Assembly: GCF_958979055.1 (NCBI RefSeq)
Contig: NC_084896.1
Coordinates: forward strand, 1,240,001 to 1,304,000
Length of the DNA stretch: 64,000 nucleotides
Direction of reading: 5' to 3'
DNA from: Alnus glutinosa
Lineage: Eukaryota; Streptophyta; Magnoliopsida; Fagales; Betulaceae
Positions 46,123 to 58,098 of the stretch are shown here, in pieces (within the stretch, counting starts at the first letter, position 1; the number at the start of each line of letters is the position of its first letter). The notes beneath the pieces were generated by a model. It did no database searches. It saw only the letters and a program-made list of their open reading frames with translations, and was not told the origin of the DNA. Position numbers and translations under genes: made by a program.

Positions 46123-49100
46123 ATGGCTCTTCCATCTGCATATTGGATCCTCTCCTTTTATCTTTTGCTCTTAATGGTAAATCCTTCTTTTATCTTACAC
46201 CCTTAATCAACAGAAGTTGAAATTAATGAATCTTGAGCTCCATGCATTTTATATGAAAGTTTAGCATTTCTTAAATTTGATCTTAATTTGCGTTGTTTGT
46301 TCACAGTGTGATCATGGAAGTGGAGCAAGGGATGTTGCTAAGCAAGAGCATGTTAGTGTGCCGTTTCATGATCATCTGCTTAATTTTTAAATTTGATTTC
46401 GAAGCTTAATTACACTTCTCTGAAGTTGATTTGCATCGTGGCCATATATTGATCTTTGAGTTTTTGTTTGCATGCAGTGGAACCATGCTAATGGAGTGAA
46501 GGTCGACGAAGCTGGACAACACTTGAACCAAGAAGAGATGAACCAACCCTACATAGCTGGGTATAGAAACAGACAAGCAAATTATATAGCTAGTTATGGA
46601 ACCAGAGAAGACGTAAAAGACAATTACGTAGCTCAGTATGGCACTAAAAAAGCCTTGAAAGACTCTGGGATGGAGTACAAAGAACACGTTAGTGTTTGTT
46701 TTGGTGATGTGGTTATTACACTGTATTTTAGGGTTTACAATTGAGAAATGCTATTAGTAGACTGTTATACGACTGTCATACGATTGAGATCATGACATGG
46801 CAGTGAAAATCAACCGTTGATTTTTTCTTTTCTTTTTTACAAGCCCTTACTGATCCAAATGCTGATTTTCACTGACACGTCATCCCAATTGTATGACAGT
46901 CGTATAACAGTTTACTAAATAGCATTACTATTTACATTTTGTCAAATTTATATTAATTTGGATTCTTGTTTCCAGCATGGCCAACAAGTGGAGGTGGCAA
47001 ACCAAAAAGAGATAGACCAGCCCTACATAGCTGCGTACCAAAAAAGACAGACAAATTACATAACCAGTTATGGAAGCAGAGAAGATGTGAAGGACAATTA
47101 CATAGCTCAATATGGCACTAAAAAAGCCTTGAAAGACTCTGAGATGAAAAATAAAGAGCATGTTAGTGTTTGTTCTGGTGATATATATATATATATGCCT
47201 ATTACACTGTATTTAAGGGTTTACATTTTGTCAAGTTGATCTTAATTTGGATTCTTGTTTGCAGGGCCACCAACAAGTGGAGGTGGCAAACCAAAATGAG
47301 AGGAACCAACCCTACATAGCTGCGTACAGAAATACAGAGGTAAATTTACATAACTAGTTATGCAATTAAATAGCTCATTATGGCACTAAAAATAAGCCTT
47401 GAAAGACTCTGAGATGGAGAATAAAGAGCATATTAGTCTTTGTTTTGGTGATATGCCTATTATACTGTATCTAAGAGTTTACACTTAGTTAAAAGTTTAT
47501 CTTAATTTGGATTCTTGTTGACAGCATGGCCAACAAGTGGAGGTGGCAAACAAACAAGAGATAGAGTACCAGCCCTACATAGCTGCGTACAGAAAGAGAC
47601 AGGCAAATTACATAACCAGTTATGGAAGCAGAGAAGATGTGAAAGACAATTACATAGCTCAGTATAATACAAAAGAATCCTTGAAAGACTCTGAGATGAA
47701 AAATAAAGAGCATGTTAGTGTTTGTTCTGGTGATATATATATGCCTATTACACTGTATTTAAGGGTTTACATTTTGTCAAGTTGATCTTAATTTGGATTC
47801 TTGTTTGCAGGGCCACCAACAAGTAGAGGTGGCAAACCAAAAAGAGAGGAACCAACCCTACATAGCAGGGTACAGCAATACACAGGTAAATTACATAACT
47901 AGTTATGGAACCAAAAAAGATGTGAAAGACAATTAAATAGCTCAGTATGGCGCTAAAAAAGCCTTGAAAGACTCTGAGATAGAGAATAAAGAGCATGTTA
48001 GTCTTTGTTTTGGTGATATGTCTATTATACTGTATCTAAGAGTTTACTCTTTGTTAAAAGTCTATCTTAATTTGGATTCTTGTTGACAGCATGGCCAACA
48101 AGTGGAGGTGGCAAATAAACAGGAGATAGACCAGCCCTACAAAGCTGGGTACAAAAACAAACAGGCAAATCACATAACCAGTTATGGAAACAGAGAAGAT
48201 GTGAAAGACAATTACATAACTCAGTATGGTACTAAAGAAGCCTTAAAAGACTCAGAGATTGAGAATAAAGAGCATGTTAGTCTTTGTTTTTGATTTGCTC
48301 ACTACTCATTATTTGAGAGCTAGAGTTTGTAAGTCTTTGTTGAAGTTGATCTTGATTTGGGTTCTTGTTTGCAGTGTGGCCAACAAGTGGTGGAAAACCA
48401 AAAAGAGATGAACCAACAACCCTACATAGCTGGGTACAGAAACAGAGAAGCAAATTACAAAACTGGTTATGGAGGCAGAGGAGATGCGAAAGACAGTTAC
48501 ATAACTTCATACACTAGGAAGAGTCAGAATTCCTACATAGCTGCCTACAGAAATACGCAAGACTTGCATGAAAATCAAATGGCAGAAAAGGCATCATCAT
48601 CCCACATGGATCACTCGGAAGCATTCAAGTCAGGCTTTTTCGCCATTGATGATCTGTATGTTGGGAGAACAATGGCAGTCCACTTCCCCATACAAGAATT
48701 TCCCCACTTCTTGCCTAGAGAAGAAGCTGATTCCATTCCTTTCTCATTGCCCCAACTCCCAGACGTTCTTCAACTCTTCTCAATCCCTACAGATTCTCCC
48801 AATGCAAAAGCCATGAAAGACACACTCCAGCAGTGTGAATCTTTACCCATCAAGGGGGAGATCAAGCTCTGTGCTACCTCTTTAGAATCCATGGTTGATT
48901 TTGTGAACAACATCATGGGCTCGCGGACTAACTTGAATGTCCTAACAACAACAACACACCCCACAATGCCAACTGCCCTGACACAAAACTACACTGTCTT
49001 GAGAATTTCAGCAGAAATTTATGCTCCTAAATGGGTAGCTTGCCACCCACTGCCTTACCCTTACAAAGTTTTCTACTGTCACTTCATAGAAAGGAGCAAG

Positions 49101-49304
49101 ATTTTCAAGGTTTCACTAGGAGGTGAGAACGGACAGAAGGTGGAAGCTGTTGCTGTATGCCACATGGACACGTCTGATTGGGACCCTAATCACATTCTGT
49201 TTAGCCAACTTGGAATCAAGCCCGGCTCGTCTTCTCCAATATGCCATTTCCTCCCCGTATATCATCTTGTCTGGGTTCCATCGCCGACAACAGCCTCTAT
49301 CTAA
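46123..49304 (+). CDS. BURP-domain protein with tandem repeat exons, BURP4
   Basis: Nine coding exons, all phase 0: 46123-46176 (signal peptide MALPSAYWILSFYLLLLM), 46307-46351 (CDHGSGARDVAKQEH), 46478-46687, 46976-47161, 47265-47339, 47525-47713, 47811-47885, 48090-48275 and 48375-49304, giving about 649 residues. Exons 3-9 each begin a repeat containing QPYIA(G/A)Y (exon 8: QPYKAGY). Full-length repeat exons then continue with ANYITSYGSREDVKDNYIA, QYGTKKALKDSEM and NKEH. Exons 5 and 7 stop after the first 25 codons. Exon 9 adds three further Tyr-rich segments (SYITSY, NSYIAAYRNTQ), then the BURP domain ([29 protein letters not shown], four CH pairs spaced 10, 25 and 26, and W after 8). The signal peptide and GSGA(R) motif match BURP1/2, so it is the same family with an expanded N-terminal half. 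Fused BURP cyclases such as lyciumin precursors carry QPY-starting cores in such arrays; here each candidate core ends in Tyr and has no Trp. A PG1-beta-like structural role of the YxxYG repeats is the alternative. AATAAA at 49342. Confidence 0.88.
46743..46930. mobile_element. Mutator-type MITE in BURP4 intron 3
   Basis: Termini GAGAAATGCTATTAGTAGA and complement (TTTACTAAATAGCATTACT), inverted GTATACGAC-like arms, and flanking TTTACAATT / TTTACATTT (8 of 9 identical). 188 bp. It accounts for intron 3 being longer than the other introns. Confidence 0.8.
47340..47998 (+). pseudogene. relic exon halves downstream of BURP4 exons 5 and 7
   Basis: 47340-47430 and 47886-47998 are still recognisable as the 3' halves of repeat exons (TATGGCACTAAAAA, GCCTTGAAAGACTCTGAGAT, AATAAAGAGCAT) but contain stops and, in the first, an extra base. 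They now lie in introns. In both, the base change GCAAAT to GTAAAT at the end of exon 5 / exon 7 makes a donor site that skips the relic and keeps phase 0. Confidence 0.75.
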
Positions 49305-49359
49305 GCAACAGCACCGTTGTCTCTATGTTGTGTAGATGTTGAATAAAGGTCAATAATCA

Positions 49360-50590
49360 CCGAGTTCTTGTTCTGCTTGTGATGGTACTTTCTGGTTTGT
49401 TGTTTCTGTGTCATGTTGGGGAAAATCAGATGTACAAAAGGCTCTGACTTTGTTCTTAAGCATTTAGTTATGAAACATTCCTGGCACTTGTGTTATGAGT
49501 TCAAACTGTGTTTTTCTTTCAGCTAAGTAATGCTACACGCTTCTATTTTGACAGTCCTTAATATGATTTTTAAAATCACCATTAAATATGATATGGTGAT
49601 TTTAAAAGCCACCTCCGGGAGTGTGAAAACGGAAGTAAGAGAGTGAGAGTGTATGTAACATTACTCCTTCCAGTTTGTTGATAAGAATCCAACCGTGAAC
49701 TTTGTCCTCCATATTTCTTTATCATTCCCAATATGCTGCAACTTTTGTAATGGTAGTACCCCAAATGAACAAAGTCTTCCTCTAAAATGTGTCGAGATAT
49801 TTTCTTCCAATCCAACCTATCAAACTAAAGAGTAATATTAAAAATCTCACTTCTATCATACCATTATCGTACCTTGCTAACGTAGCAATGCTAATGAAAC
49901 TTCGATCATCCCTTGCAATTTTCAAAAGAGCTCAATTTCTAATTTGATGAAGTTAAGAAGATTTTTGAAATATGTGGTTTTGACCCGCCCACTCATCCAA
50001 CCCAAAAAAAAATAAAAAATAAAAGAAGAAGAAGAGAGACCATGGTTTGGGCCACAATTGAGGTTAAAACCCCTGAAAGCCCTTCTCTCTGATCTCTATC
50101 AGTTAGCCCTGTGAAGACTCCATTAAACAGAGAAGGAAAAGGGAAAGGGGCACCAGCCCCACAACATTCTCAATTCTCAATGCATTCAGATTTTGTCAAG
50201 AACAAATTTTTCTTCCCAACAAGGTTAAAAGAATTTTCTCCAACTCAGTCTATTAAGGTGGCGTGTCCAAATGCAATAACTCGAGTGACTCTCAGCTTAA
50301 TAGGAGGAAAACTTTGTCAGTCAAGAACAAACAAATCAGATAAAAGGAAATTCTGCCCAAAAGCAATAAATCATTTGCTTGTCATTTCGTGACTCAAACC
50401 ACAAAATATGCTGCCTCAGATATGACAGAGAGAGTGAGGAAGAGAGAAAGAAAGAGGCATTCACATTTCTAACTTGGCAGATTATTATGTAAAGGATAAA
50501 AATCACAATCCGTGGACAAACGTTGGAATCTCTGCAGTATTCAATGACCCATGTATCTCTGCAACGCTTCCCCAAGACCTCCCAACTCAG
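49360..50590. other. intergenic between BURP4 and LEW1
   Basis: About 1.2 kb between convergent genes. Holds the MITE at 49525 and AT-rich sequence; the LEW1 3'UTR is probably within 50.3-50.6 kb. Confidence 0.45.
49525..49666. mobile_element. Mutator-type MITE, 142 bp
   Basis: Termini AAGTAATGCTACA / TGTAACATTACTC, flanks CTTTCAGCT and CTTCCAGTT (7 of 9 identical). Shortened member of the 9154/58099 family. Confidence 0.7.
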
Positions 50591-50594
50591 TGGC

Positions 50595-53500
50595 TCACTT
50601 GCCTGTTGGAACAAAAGATTACAAAAATATTCAAACCGGCGTATTTAAAATAATAGATAATTTTCTTTCACTGTTCATCCCCTTTCCAAGAATCATTAGT
50701 GCAGAGAAGAAAATGCCTTATGGCCGTAAATAAAAATTAATCTAATCCAGTGTGAATCAAATCAAACCTGAAAGAAACAAGTTGGTGAACTGATGATAAG
50801 AAATGAAAACTAGTTCATCATTTTATATGACCTTAGAAAAATAAATAATTCATTAAACCCCAAGGGGTTAGCTTGAGTGGTAAATCACTTGGTCCTAATG
50901 CCTCATGAAGCATCAGGTCTAAGATTCGATCCCCACTGAGTGCAAAATAATTTTTTGATGCTACGCCCGCAGGCTTTTACCCAACCTGTGGAGGGGGCGC
51001 TCTGCACGGTGTCCCGAGAATCTAGTCAGGGTAAAACCCCATATACTCCGATTATCAAAATAATAATAATAATAATTCTCTGAAAATTTATAAAAGATGA
51101 AGAAGAAAAAAATGCCACTTAGGTTGTGATATGAGAAAATTTGTATTGCATACAATTTTTAAGGATTTTGTTCGATCATTTGTTCTCTCATTCATGTTAT
51201 TAGGAAGAAAAAGCAACTGCAAAACAAAACAAAAGGGCACTTACCATAGTTCTGGCGCACCATGGAGAACTTGTAAATGGCCTTAAGTAAGGAACCGTGT
51301 CTCATGGACTTCAATGATCCCATATGTCTGCAAAACAAAAAATGGGTCGCAATTCAGTCCAAGAAAAGAAAATGTAATATAGCGAGAAGCTTCTCAATCA
51401 CAAGCTCACCACAACTCCCAGATCAGAAAATGGAGAAAGGAAATACACGCAACATAAGTTTCTCAAAGGCATGACAAAAATGAAGATATTAAAGTCAAAG
51501 CCTTCTTTTTGTTTAGTTTTTCTTTTCTTTTCTTTTTTTCTTTTGTCAGGATTTTCAGAAAGCAACCCTTTTTAGGTTTTTGGTTTTCACTATAAACATA
51601 ATAAAGTAACAGGGTTACTCCAAAAGACCCTGTTGTAAACTTTCTCATGGATCATAATGAAACACTCAAGATAAGCAAATACAACCCCTTCTAAGAAAAC
51701 AAGGTTAAAGGCTTCGCAAGTTTCTATGAACTTTTCGTGATAGCGCGTGTATCTATATATATATATATATACATATATATTCAAAACAGTTATTTCTGTT
51801 CCTGCTCAAATGTTTACATTTTCTAGTGCATAACCAAAAACTACTCTTCTGCCTTTTTTTCTTTTACAAGTACTTATTTAGATGCTAACAAAACAGTGCC
51901 ACAACTCTTAAGAGTCATTGATCAAAGTTAGGAAGAAGTAGGGAGATAAAGATGCAAATTTTGAAAGTTAAAATCGGCTGCTGTATTTAGTTTCTTGGTA
52001 GTCTTACACATGTGACTAGTCCAAACAGAGCAAAAATCCAAAATAATAATAATAATAATTTGAACTCAAGTCCTCACAGGAAATAGCTAATAGTTGAGTT
52101 TCTGAGCCTCTTTAACAGTCAATCAAGTGTTAGTAAAAATAATGCCAATTAAACAAAACTCTCAAGGTGCATAATTCTGCTCACTTTGTTATCCACTTTG
52201 GACTGCCTTGCTGTTTAGTGCCAAAATGACCAAAAGGGAAACACATTGGTTAAAAAAAAGATCATGAAGAATATCAAGGTTATCTCCATATAATCACAAC
52301 GTCTATGGACATCATATAAGAATACAAAAAATAAATTTCACACAGCTTTGTTTATCTAGAAACCATTTCCTAGAAAAATGGACATAAAGGTAGATCTATT
52401 TTTTTTTTATAAGTAATTGTAATATCATTAAAAAGCACAAAGGCGCAACCCAAATGCACAAGGACTAAGAACTATATAAGAGATACCCTTATTCAAAAAA
52501 GGAAAGCGAATTAAGAAAATCATAAAAATTAAACAAACTAACAAAGTCGAGAGTAGTTGTCTAGTGGAAAGAGTATTGAGGAAGAAATAGTTTAGTTCCA
52601 CCACTATTCTCTCATGGTCTGCAAAACTTCTATCATTTCTTTCCCTCCAAAAGCACTACATTTAGCAAGACAGAAACATCTTCCACATTGTTGAACTCTG
52701 AAGACTACCACCTAGTCAGTTATAAATTTCTAACAACAAACAAGCGAAAAGGTCTACCGCACTTCTAGGCATAACTCATGCTAACCCAAACATGACTGAA
52801 ATAACATTCCATAATGTCCTAGCAATCTCACAATGAAGTAGAAGATGATCCAAATACTTTCCACTCCTCTTACATATAAAGCACCAATCTACCACTATGA
52901 TATGTCGTTTCCTTAACTTATCCATGGTATGGATCTTTCCTAGAACGGCCAACCAGGCAAAAAAATGCCACTCTCATGGGAACATTATTCCACCAAACAC
53001 CCTTTCAAGGGAAGGGAGTACCATCATGGAGAACAAGAACATTGTAGAAAGATCTAACGTCAAACAACCCTCTTTTGGAAAGGGGCCAACAAAGCTTGTC
53101 TCCACCTCCCCATCTCAATCCGAAGGAAAACAACAAATTGAAAAATGAAGCAAAGACATCCACCTCTCAATCGTGAACCGCTTTGATAATGCTTACATCC
53201 CACTAATGAGAGTCACTAAATAACTCCAAATGATCCGCCACAGAAGCATCCTATACGCGAGCAATATTGTACAAATCTATTGCAAGCTGAAACAATTCAG
53301 GTTATGCATAGCTACTACCCATGCTAAGCTACAAACCTTCAACACTCATCCATTGACGAAATGGAATAAGGATATATTTCAGAAAAGGCCGGCACTAAAA
53401 AAGGTCCAGACTGCTGCTTACACAGACTATTTGACTTTTTTTTTTTTTCCCCCTTTCCAGGAGTACTGAGCTGGAACATAAATATTGAATCTCAAAATGA

Positions 53501-56493
53501 ACCCCACAGAAACATAGTTTTTAAAACTTAGAATTTGGCTTAATACTGAATATTTCTTCAGCTTTGGACAAGTTGTGTGATTTGATGGATCACTGATTTT
53601 TCCACTTCCCCGGCTTCTTATTAAAAACTTCCAAAAGTGTCATAAAGTTACTTAAAAAAAACTCAAAAAATAAGAAATCCCAATATTACTAAGAAAGCCT
53701 GAAAAAAAAATTCTAGCCTCCCTTGAAATCAAGGGGTAACTTCTCCTATATCACAGCAACTAAGTGAAGTATTTAGGAAGAAAAACACCATGAGAAGAAA
53801 AAATACTCACACAATCTCAGTATATCGAATCCTCCATGCAGGAAAACCTAGGTGACATCTTGCAGGTCCATATGCTAATAGAAGGTCAGGTTCTGGCCCT
53901 CCGGCACCTGATAGTATATGAACATAAATACCCAAAGTTCATACAGTAAAATGAAAACAAAATCAATTCTCTATTGAGAACATCTATTGAGAACATCTGT
54001 GAAGTAAAACAAACCAACGGCTCTTAGTGCCTCGGTCATGTGAGGTTCTGTAAAAACTCTATCTTCCTGATCTCCACCAGAATTAGCTGATGTTATATAC
54101 TTTGTAAAAAGTAAGTTAGCTGCTTTAGCCACAGCTTCCTTTCCGTCAGAGTATGAAGCAAATTCTAACGACATATGTTTTTGGTCAAGTAGCTTATTAT
54201 TTTCATCAGCTTCCTGCAAATAATAAACGCTAAATGTGTTGATAGCTCTGGTAGAATATTTAATATACCGATGGCATAAAAATCCGTTGCAAATGAATAC
54301 AAATAATGTTGAGTATCTTTTCTTTAAAGTATCACAGTTATTCATCATAAAAAGAAGAAATAACCACAACCGAAGAGGCTCTTTTTCTAATGTATTTGAA
54401 AGAACAAATAAAATTCATGTACAGTTTAACGAATACAGAAAGAAGCACCAAATGAGTGTACACACACACATATCAAGACTTTTACATCAAGAATTATGTT
54501 AAATTTATCCTAATGAGACTGTGCAAGTTACCCGCATTGTTCCTGTAGTAAGCTTTTTTAAATGAAGTTTTATATGACAAGAAAAGTCAATTTGCTGGTA
54601 TAATGCAATCATGGGTTTTAGCTAAACCTATAATCATATTAACATTTTAGCTGAACAGCCTTTCCATCAATGAATGGTGGTAAACTGGGGATATAAGTGT
54701 AACTTTATTGTAAAGATAGAAGATAGTACCTGAAATACTGTTGCATTGTTCATCTTCCCCAAGATGGCTTCTTTTGATTTCTTTAATACACCTATAGCAT
54801 CAAAATGTTTATGAACGCATCATATACAAAACAAGAGTTGCATACACGCCTTTACATTATTACACAGCAATTGTAGAACTTCCACCTTGTTAAATGCATG
54901 TGCCCTCACCTTCCATGTCATAAAGGCATACATGCTTCACGCCAATAGTTTCCAGCCACTGTAAAAGTTTAGTGATCTCTAAAGTTTGGTAAGCTTCTTC
55001 ACTTCCTACCACAATAGCCAGATACTGGAGCTTTCCTAAATTAAGGGCTTTGTAGCTCTTCAGTAGTCCGCTAGAGATAAGATAACTTTCAACCACATGA
55101 ACTATTTCCACCATAAAGTACCATACGTCGACAATAAAATGCAGAATACACCATAATAGTAGAAGTCCAAAATTGCCAATCTGCACCAGCCTTAAAAACC
55201 AGAATGAACATCGTATTTAAGTTCAAAGAAAATCCCATGACCTGAATCATGAGTATCAATCAGAATAAGTGCTTAACTACAGTAAGCTCTTCACGGCAAG
55301 CTCTTTAAATTTGATTTACAAACTTTTGATTAAGTTTTGTGGATCTGAAAACACGAGTTTTTTGCTTGTTAAGAGGTTATAGGTTGAAGGCCATCCGTGG
55401 TGAAGGAAGAGAAGGCTCAGAAAATTAGCTTTTTTGCATCCTACTTCCAGGTTAACATCTCATTCTTGAGATATTATATTAAACTAAAATTTCTGAACAG
55501 CTTGAAAGATGTCCCCACTAAAGATCGTATTTAAGTGGGATTACAACTATATAACAGGTACTGGACTACTAACACCTTATAGGAGTTGAAGACATCAAGA
55601 AGGCTGTTATACGTGCCCTCCAAACCCACCATTTCTCAGGCTACATCCTAACCAAATGTTCACCTCAAATGGTGTCGTTTGATTTTTATTCTTTTATGCT
55701 TCATGCCAGATGAAAGTAATCCCAGTGTACCATAATTGAATTAATCCCATTCTTTTCTATGTAGAACAAAATGAAACTATTACAAAAGTACATATACATA
55801 TAGCTTGAATACTTTAGGAATGAATTTCATCAAAAAAATTATCCATCACTTTCAACAATGATCCCAATTTCATGCAATAACTAAATGCTGTTTATCCACG
55901 AAACTGTTCTAAAGAATAGACTGTGCTACACATCTAAATAGAAATATTAAACCTAATTCACTAGCACATGATGTCCATGCTTCGCTCTGTTTATCATGCT
56001 AACAAAACATCTGTGAAATAGCCTAAAATCCCTACATCAAAACATCTTGCGTACCATTAAATGCTGCCATACACGCAAACTCAACAATGATAAAGATACA
56101 TGTCTTTTTAGACTCCATATTAATTCCAGCAATTGGATTACAAGCAAGTCAAATATGATAGCTAAAATCTATTTCAAGTAACGAAAGGGGAAAATACACC
56201 TACACCCCCTATAGTTTGATGCAACTCTATTAAACACCTCTTGAATTTTTTGCAATCACATGCTTTATTCAAGGATTCCGATCGACTGCTTAAATCCATT
56301 TCCTCATAAAATATAGTTACGAAAATTCATCACACCCCATAAACTCATTGAATCGCGTGGCTGAAGCCAATTATAGTAAAAAGAAAAATTATCCAGTAAA
56401 TAAATAACACTAAACAAGAAGCTCATGCTCTTAGCCACTCACTCGAGCAATCAAACGGTTAGCCTTCTGAATTTCTTCTCCAAAGCCCACCAT
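50595..56493 (-). CDS. LEW1: LEW1/NUS1-like cis-prenyltransferase subunit
   Basis: Seven coding exons on the minus strand: 56493-56443, 55180-54910, 54791-54730, 54213-54015, 53907-53811, 51327-51245 and 50602-50595. All have GT/AG borders and phases fit, giving 256 residues. The N-terminus has a membrane segment (GNFGLLLLWCILHFIVDVWY), then YLISSGLLKSYKALNLGKLQ, LLQWLETIGVKHVCLYDMEG, RMT-type linker, EFASYSDGKEAVAKAANLLF, GGPEPDLLLAYGPARCHLGF, PAWRIRYTEIVHMGSLKSM and the C-terminal MVRQNYGK. This matches the plant homologue of NgBR/NUS1, which partners a catalytic cis-prenyltransferase at the ER to make dolichol for protein glycosylation (Arabidopsis LEAF WILTING 1). The catalytic aspartate motif of full cis-prenyltransferases is absent, as expected for this subunit. 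Intron 5 (51328-53810) holds a LINE and intron 6 a SINE. The last exon is only 8 coding bases. A CT-rich repeat (57113-57141) lies in the leader/promoter side. Confidence 0.93.
50860..51076 (+). mobile_element. tRNA-derived SINE in LEW1 intron 6
   Basis: tRNA-like head: AAGGGGTTAGCTTGAGTGGT (A-box region) and CAGGTCTAAGATTCGATCCC (B-box region), followed by a tRNA-unrelated body with GGGGGCGCTCTGC and a (TAA)n-like 3' tail. Antisense to LEW1. Confidence 0.8.
52390..53330 (-). mobile_element. L1-type LINE 3' fragment in LEW1 intron 5
   Basis: On the minus strand pieces read FLAWLAVLGKIHTMDKLRK, then [20 protein letters not shown] (zinc knuckle), then a WRERNDRSFADHERI-like segment and VVELNYFFLNTL, ending with the LINE 3' tail and poly-A (seen as poly-T at 52401). 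5'-truncated with many breaks. Same orientation as LEW1. Confidence 0.75.
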
Positions 56494-57109
56494 TCTGAAA
56501 AATCAATAAGAAAGTAAAAATAAACTCATCAAACTAAAGTTCCCATATAGTAAAGGAACATGCATATACAACGCACACAAAATTTGTAGCCTGTTCAGAA
56601 TAACAAAGAAGCTTACGCAAAAGAAATTTAAAGAAAGTATTTTCAGATGTACGTAGGAAGATAACCAGCCAATTGTAAAAAGAAAAATGTCCACAATGAC
56701 CAGAAAAATTGAATCTTTTTAAAAACCTAGTAAAACAAATGCAACAGATTGAAACGGAGCAGAAAATTTGGGGAAATTTGCAATCACTTGTGCTTGTGAT
56801 ATAAGATGAACTGTTTTGGGACGCCGGACCCAAATGGGTTGGAGCTATGAAGCTTACCTTGAGTGCTTCTGTGAAGGCTCTCACTCAGTCACTCGGGTTG
56901 GCGAGCTCTGTTTCTTTTTTTGTGGTCAGTTCTGTCGCTGAATCGAATTGTACAAAACTCTGTGTACAACGTACGAATCTGTGTGTATATATGTCCTGTG
57001 GTCGGGGAAATCCGTTTTACCCAGAGAATTTTCGGAATTGGCTTTCTTTTCAGAAAGTGACATTCGACCCACAAGCTACAAATATGCACACCACCATTAT
57101 TCCACAGCT

Positions 57110-57147
<38 letters not shown>

Positions 57148-57241
57148 CTCCAGCCGCTCCACTCACAAAAAAAATCTTAAGAAAAAAAGGCTGGGCTTCG
57201 CACGTTAATGGATATGAAAATGATGCATGGAATAAGGGTGA

Positions 57242-57470
57242 AAAGTAGCATTTACTCTACCAATAAATCACTTTCGCATTTTAAGTTGTTCATGATATGT
57301 GAATTTTGTTGTTATTTTTTTTCAATTGTGAAATTTGGACAACCTAATAATAAAAAAATTGTATCCGAATAGTTCAATCCTACGTGTAGGGATGTTTAAG
57401 TGGGCGGTTAAAAACCGCTTCACATCCGCTATCTGTATGCTTGCAAGGGGCTTATTGGTAGATATTTAAC
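57242..57470. other. intergenic with unclassified repeat
   Basis: AT-rich; the GGCGGTTAAAAACCGC hairpin near 57401 and GCGGAT-type motifs to 57830 resemble the repeat at 22000-22110. Confidence 0.4.
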
Positions 57471-57713
57471 GAGAAATGATCCCTACACTCATTTTTCACA
57501 ACAGCTCCACAACAAGCTGACGTGGCTGGTAATATTTTATTATTTTTTTTGTTTTCTTTTGTTTTCTTTTTGTAAAAAAATAATAAAATATTACCAACCA
57601 CATCAACTTGTTGTGGGGCTGTTGTGAGAAATGAGTGTAAATAATAAAATATTACCAGCCACATCAGCTTGTTATGGGGCTGTTGTGAGAAATGAGTGTA
57701 GGGATCATTTCTC
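57471..57713. mobile_element. Mutator-type MITE with duplicated right arm
   Basis: Termini GAGAAATGATCCCTACACTC and complement, flanked by perfect 9-bp duplication ATATTTAAC (57462-57470 and 57714-57722). The right arm is present about one and a half times in tandem (CACATCAACTTGTTG and CACATCAGCTTGTTA copies), so the element is 243 bp. Confidence 0.85.
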
Positions 57714-58098
57714 ATATTTAACACCTAATTGTAGTCGAGGGAATACTCAATTCGTTATTCACACATATGCGGACGGATAACATAATATGAATAGGCGGAT
57801 CCGGATATTATTTGCTTCCACATACCCATATATATTTATAAAAATAATTTTGATTTATTAAATTAAAAAAAATAGTTTTGCATTGCCCAAAGTTTTATAG
57901 ATAGATGCATTCTTTTTCAAATTAGAATTCAATTTATAAATATTTTGTATTGACCGATGTTTACAATTTAATTTATAATTTCACATTACAATTTGCAAGC
58001 GTACTTAATTCAAAAATTGAATTAAGCCTATTTAGAAAAGAAAAAAAATCATAAAAGGCTTTTTAAAAAAAAATGACATATAAAATTATAAATTAAGG

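Noticed and set aside
48568-48964. Other-frame open reading frames inside BURP4 exon 9
   Set aside because: Shadows of the BURP-domain coding sequence.
50111-50392. 93-codon open frame downstream of BURP4
   Set aside because: No family recognised; sits in the probable LEW1 3'UTR on the opposite strand.
50860-50940. Possible tRNA gene
   Set aside because: A and B boxes are present but no complete cloverleaf; continues into a SINE body and A-rich tail.
56847-57248. 133-codon plus-strand open frame upstream of LEW1
   Set aside because: Opposite the LEW1 leader, includes the GA microsatellite, no homology recognised.
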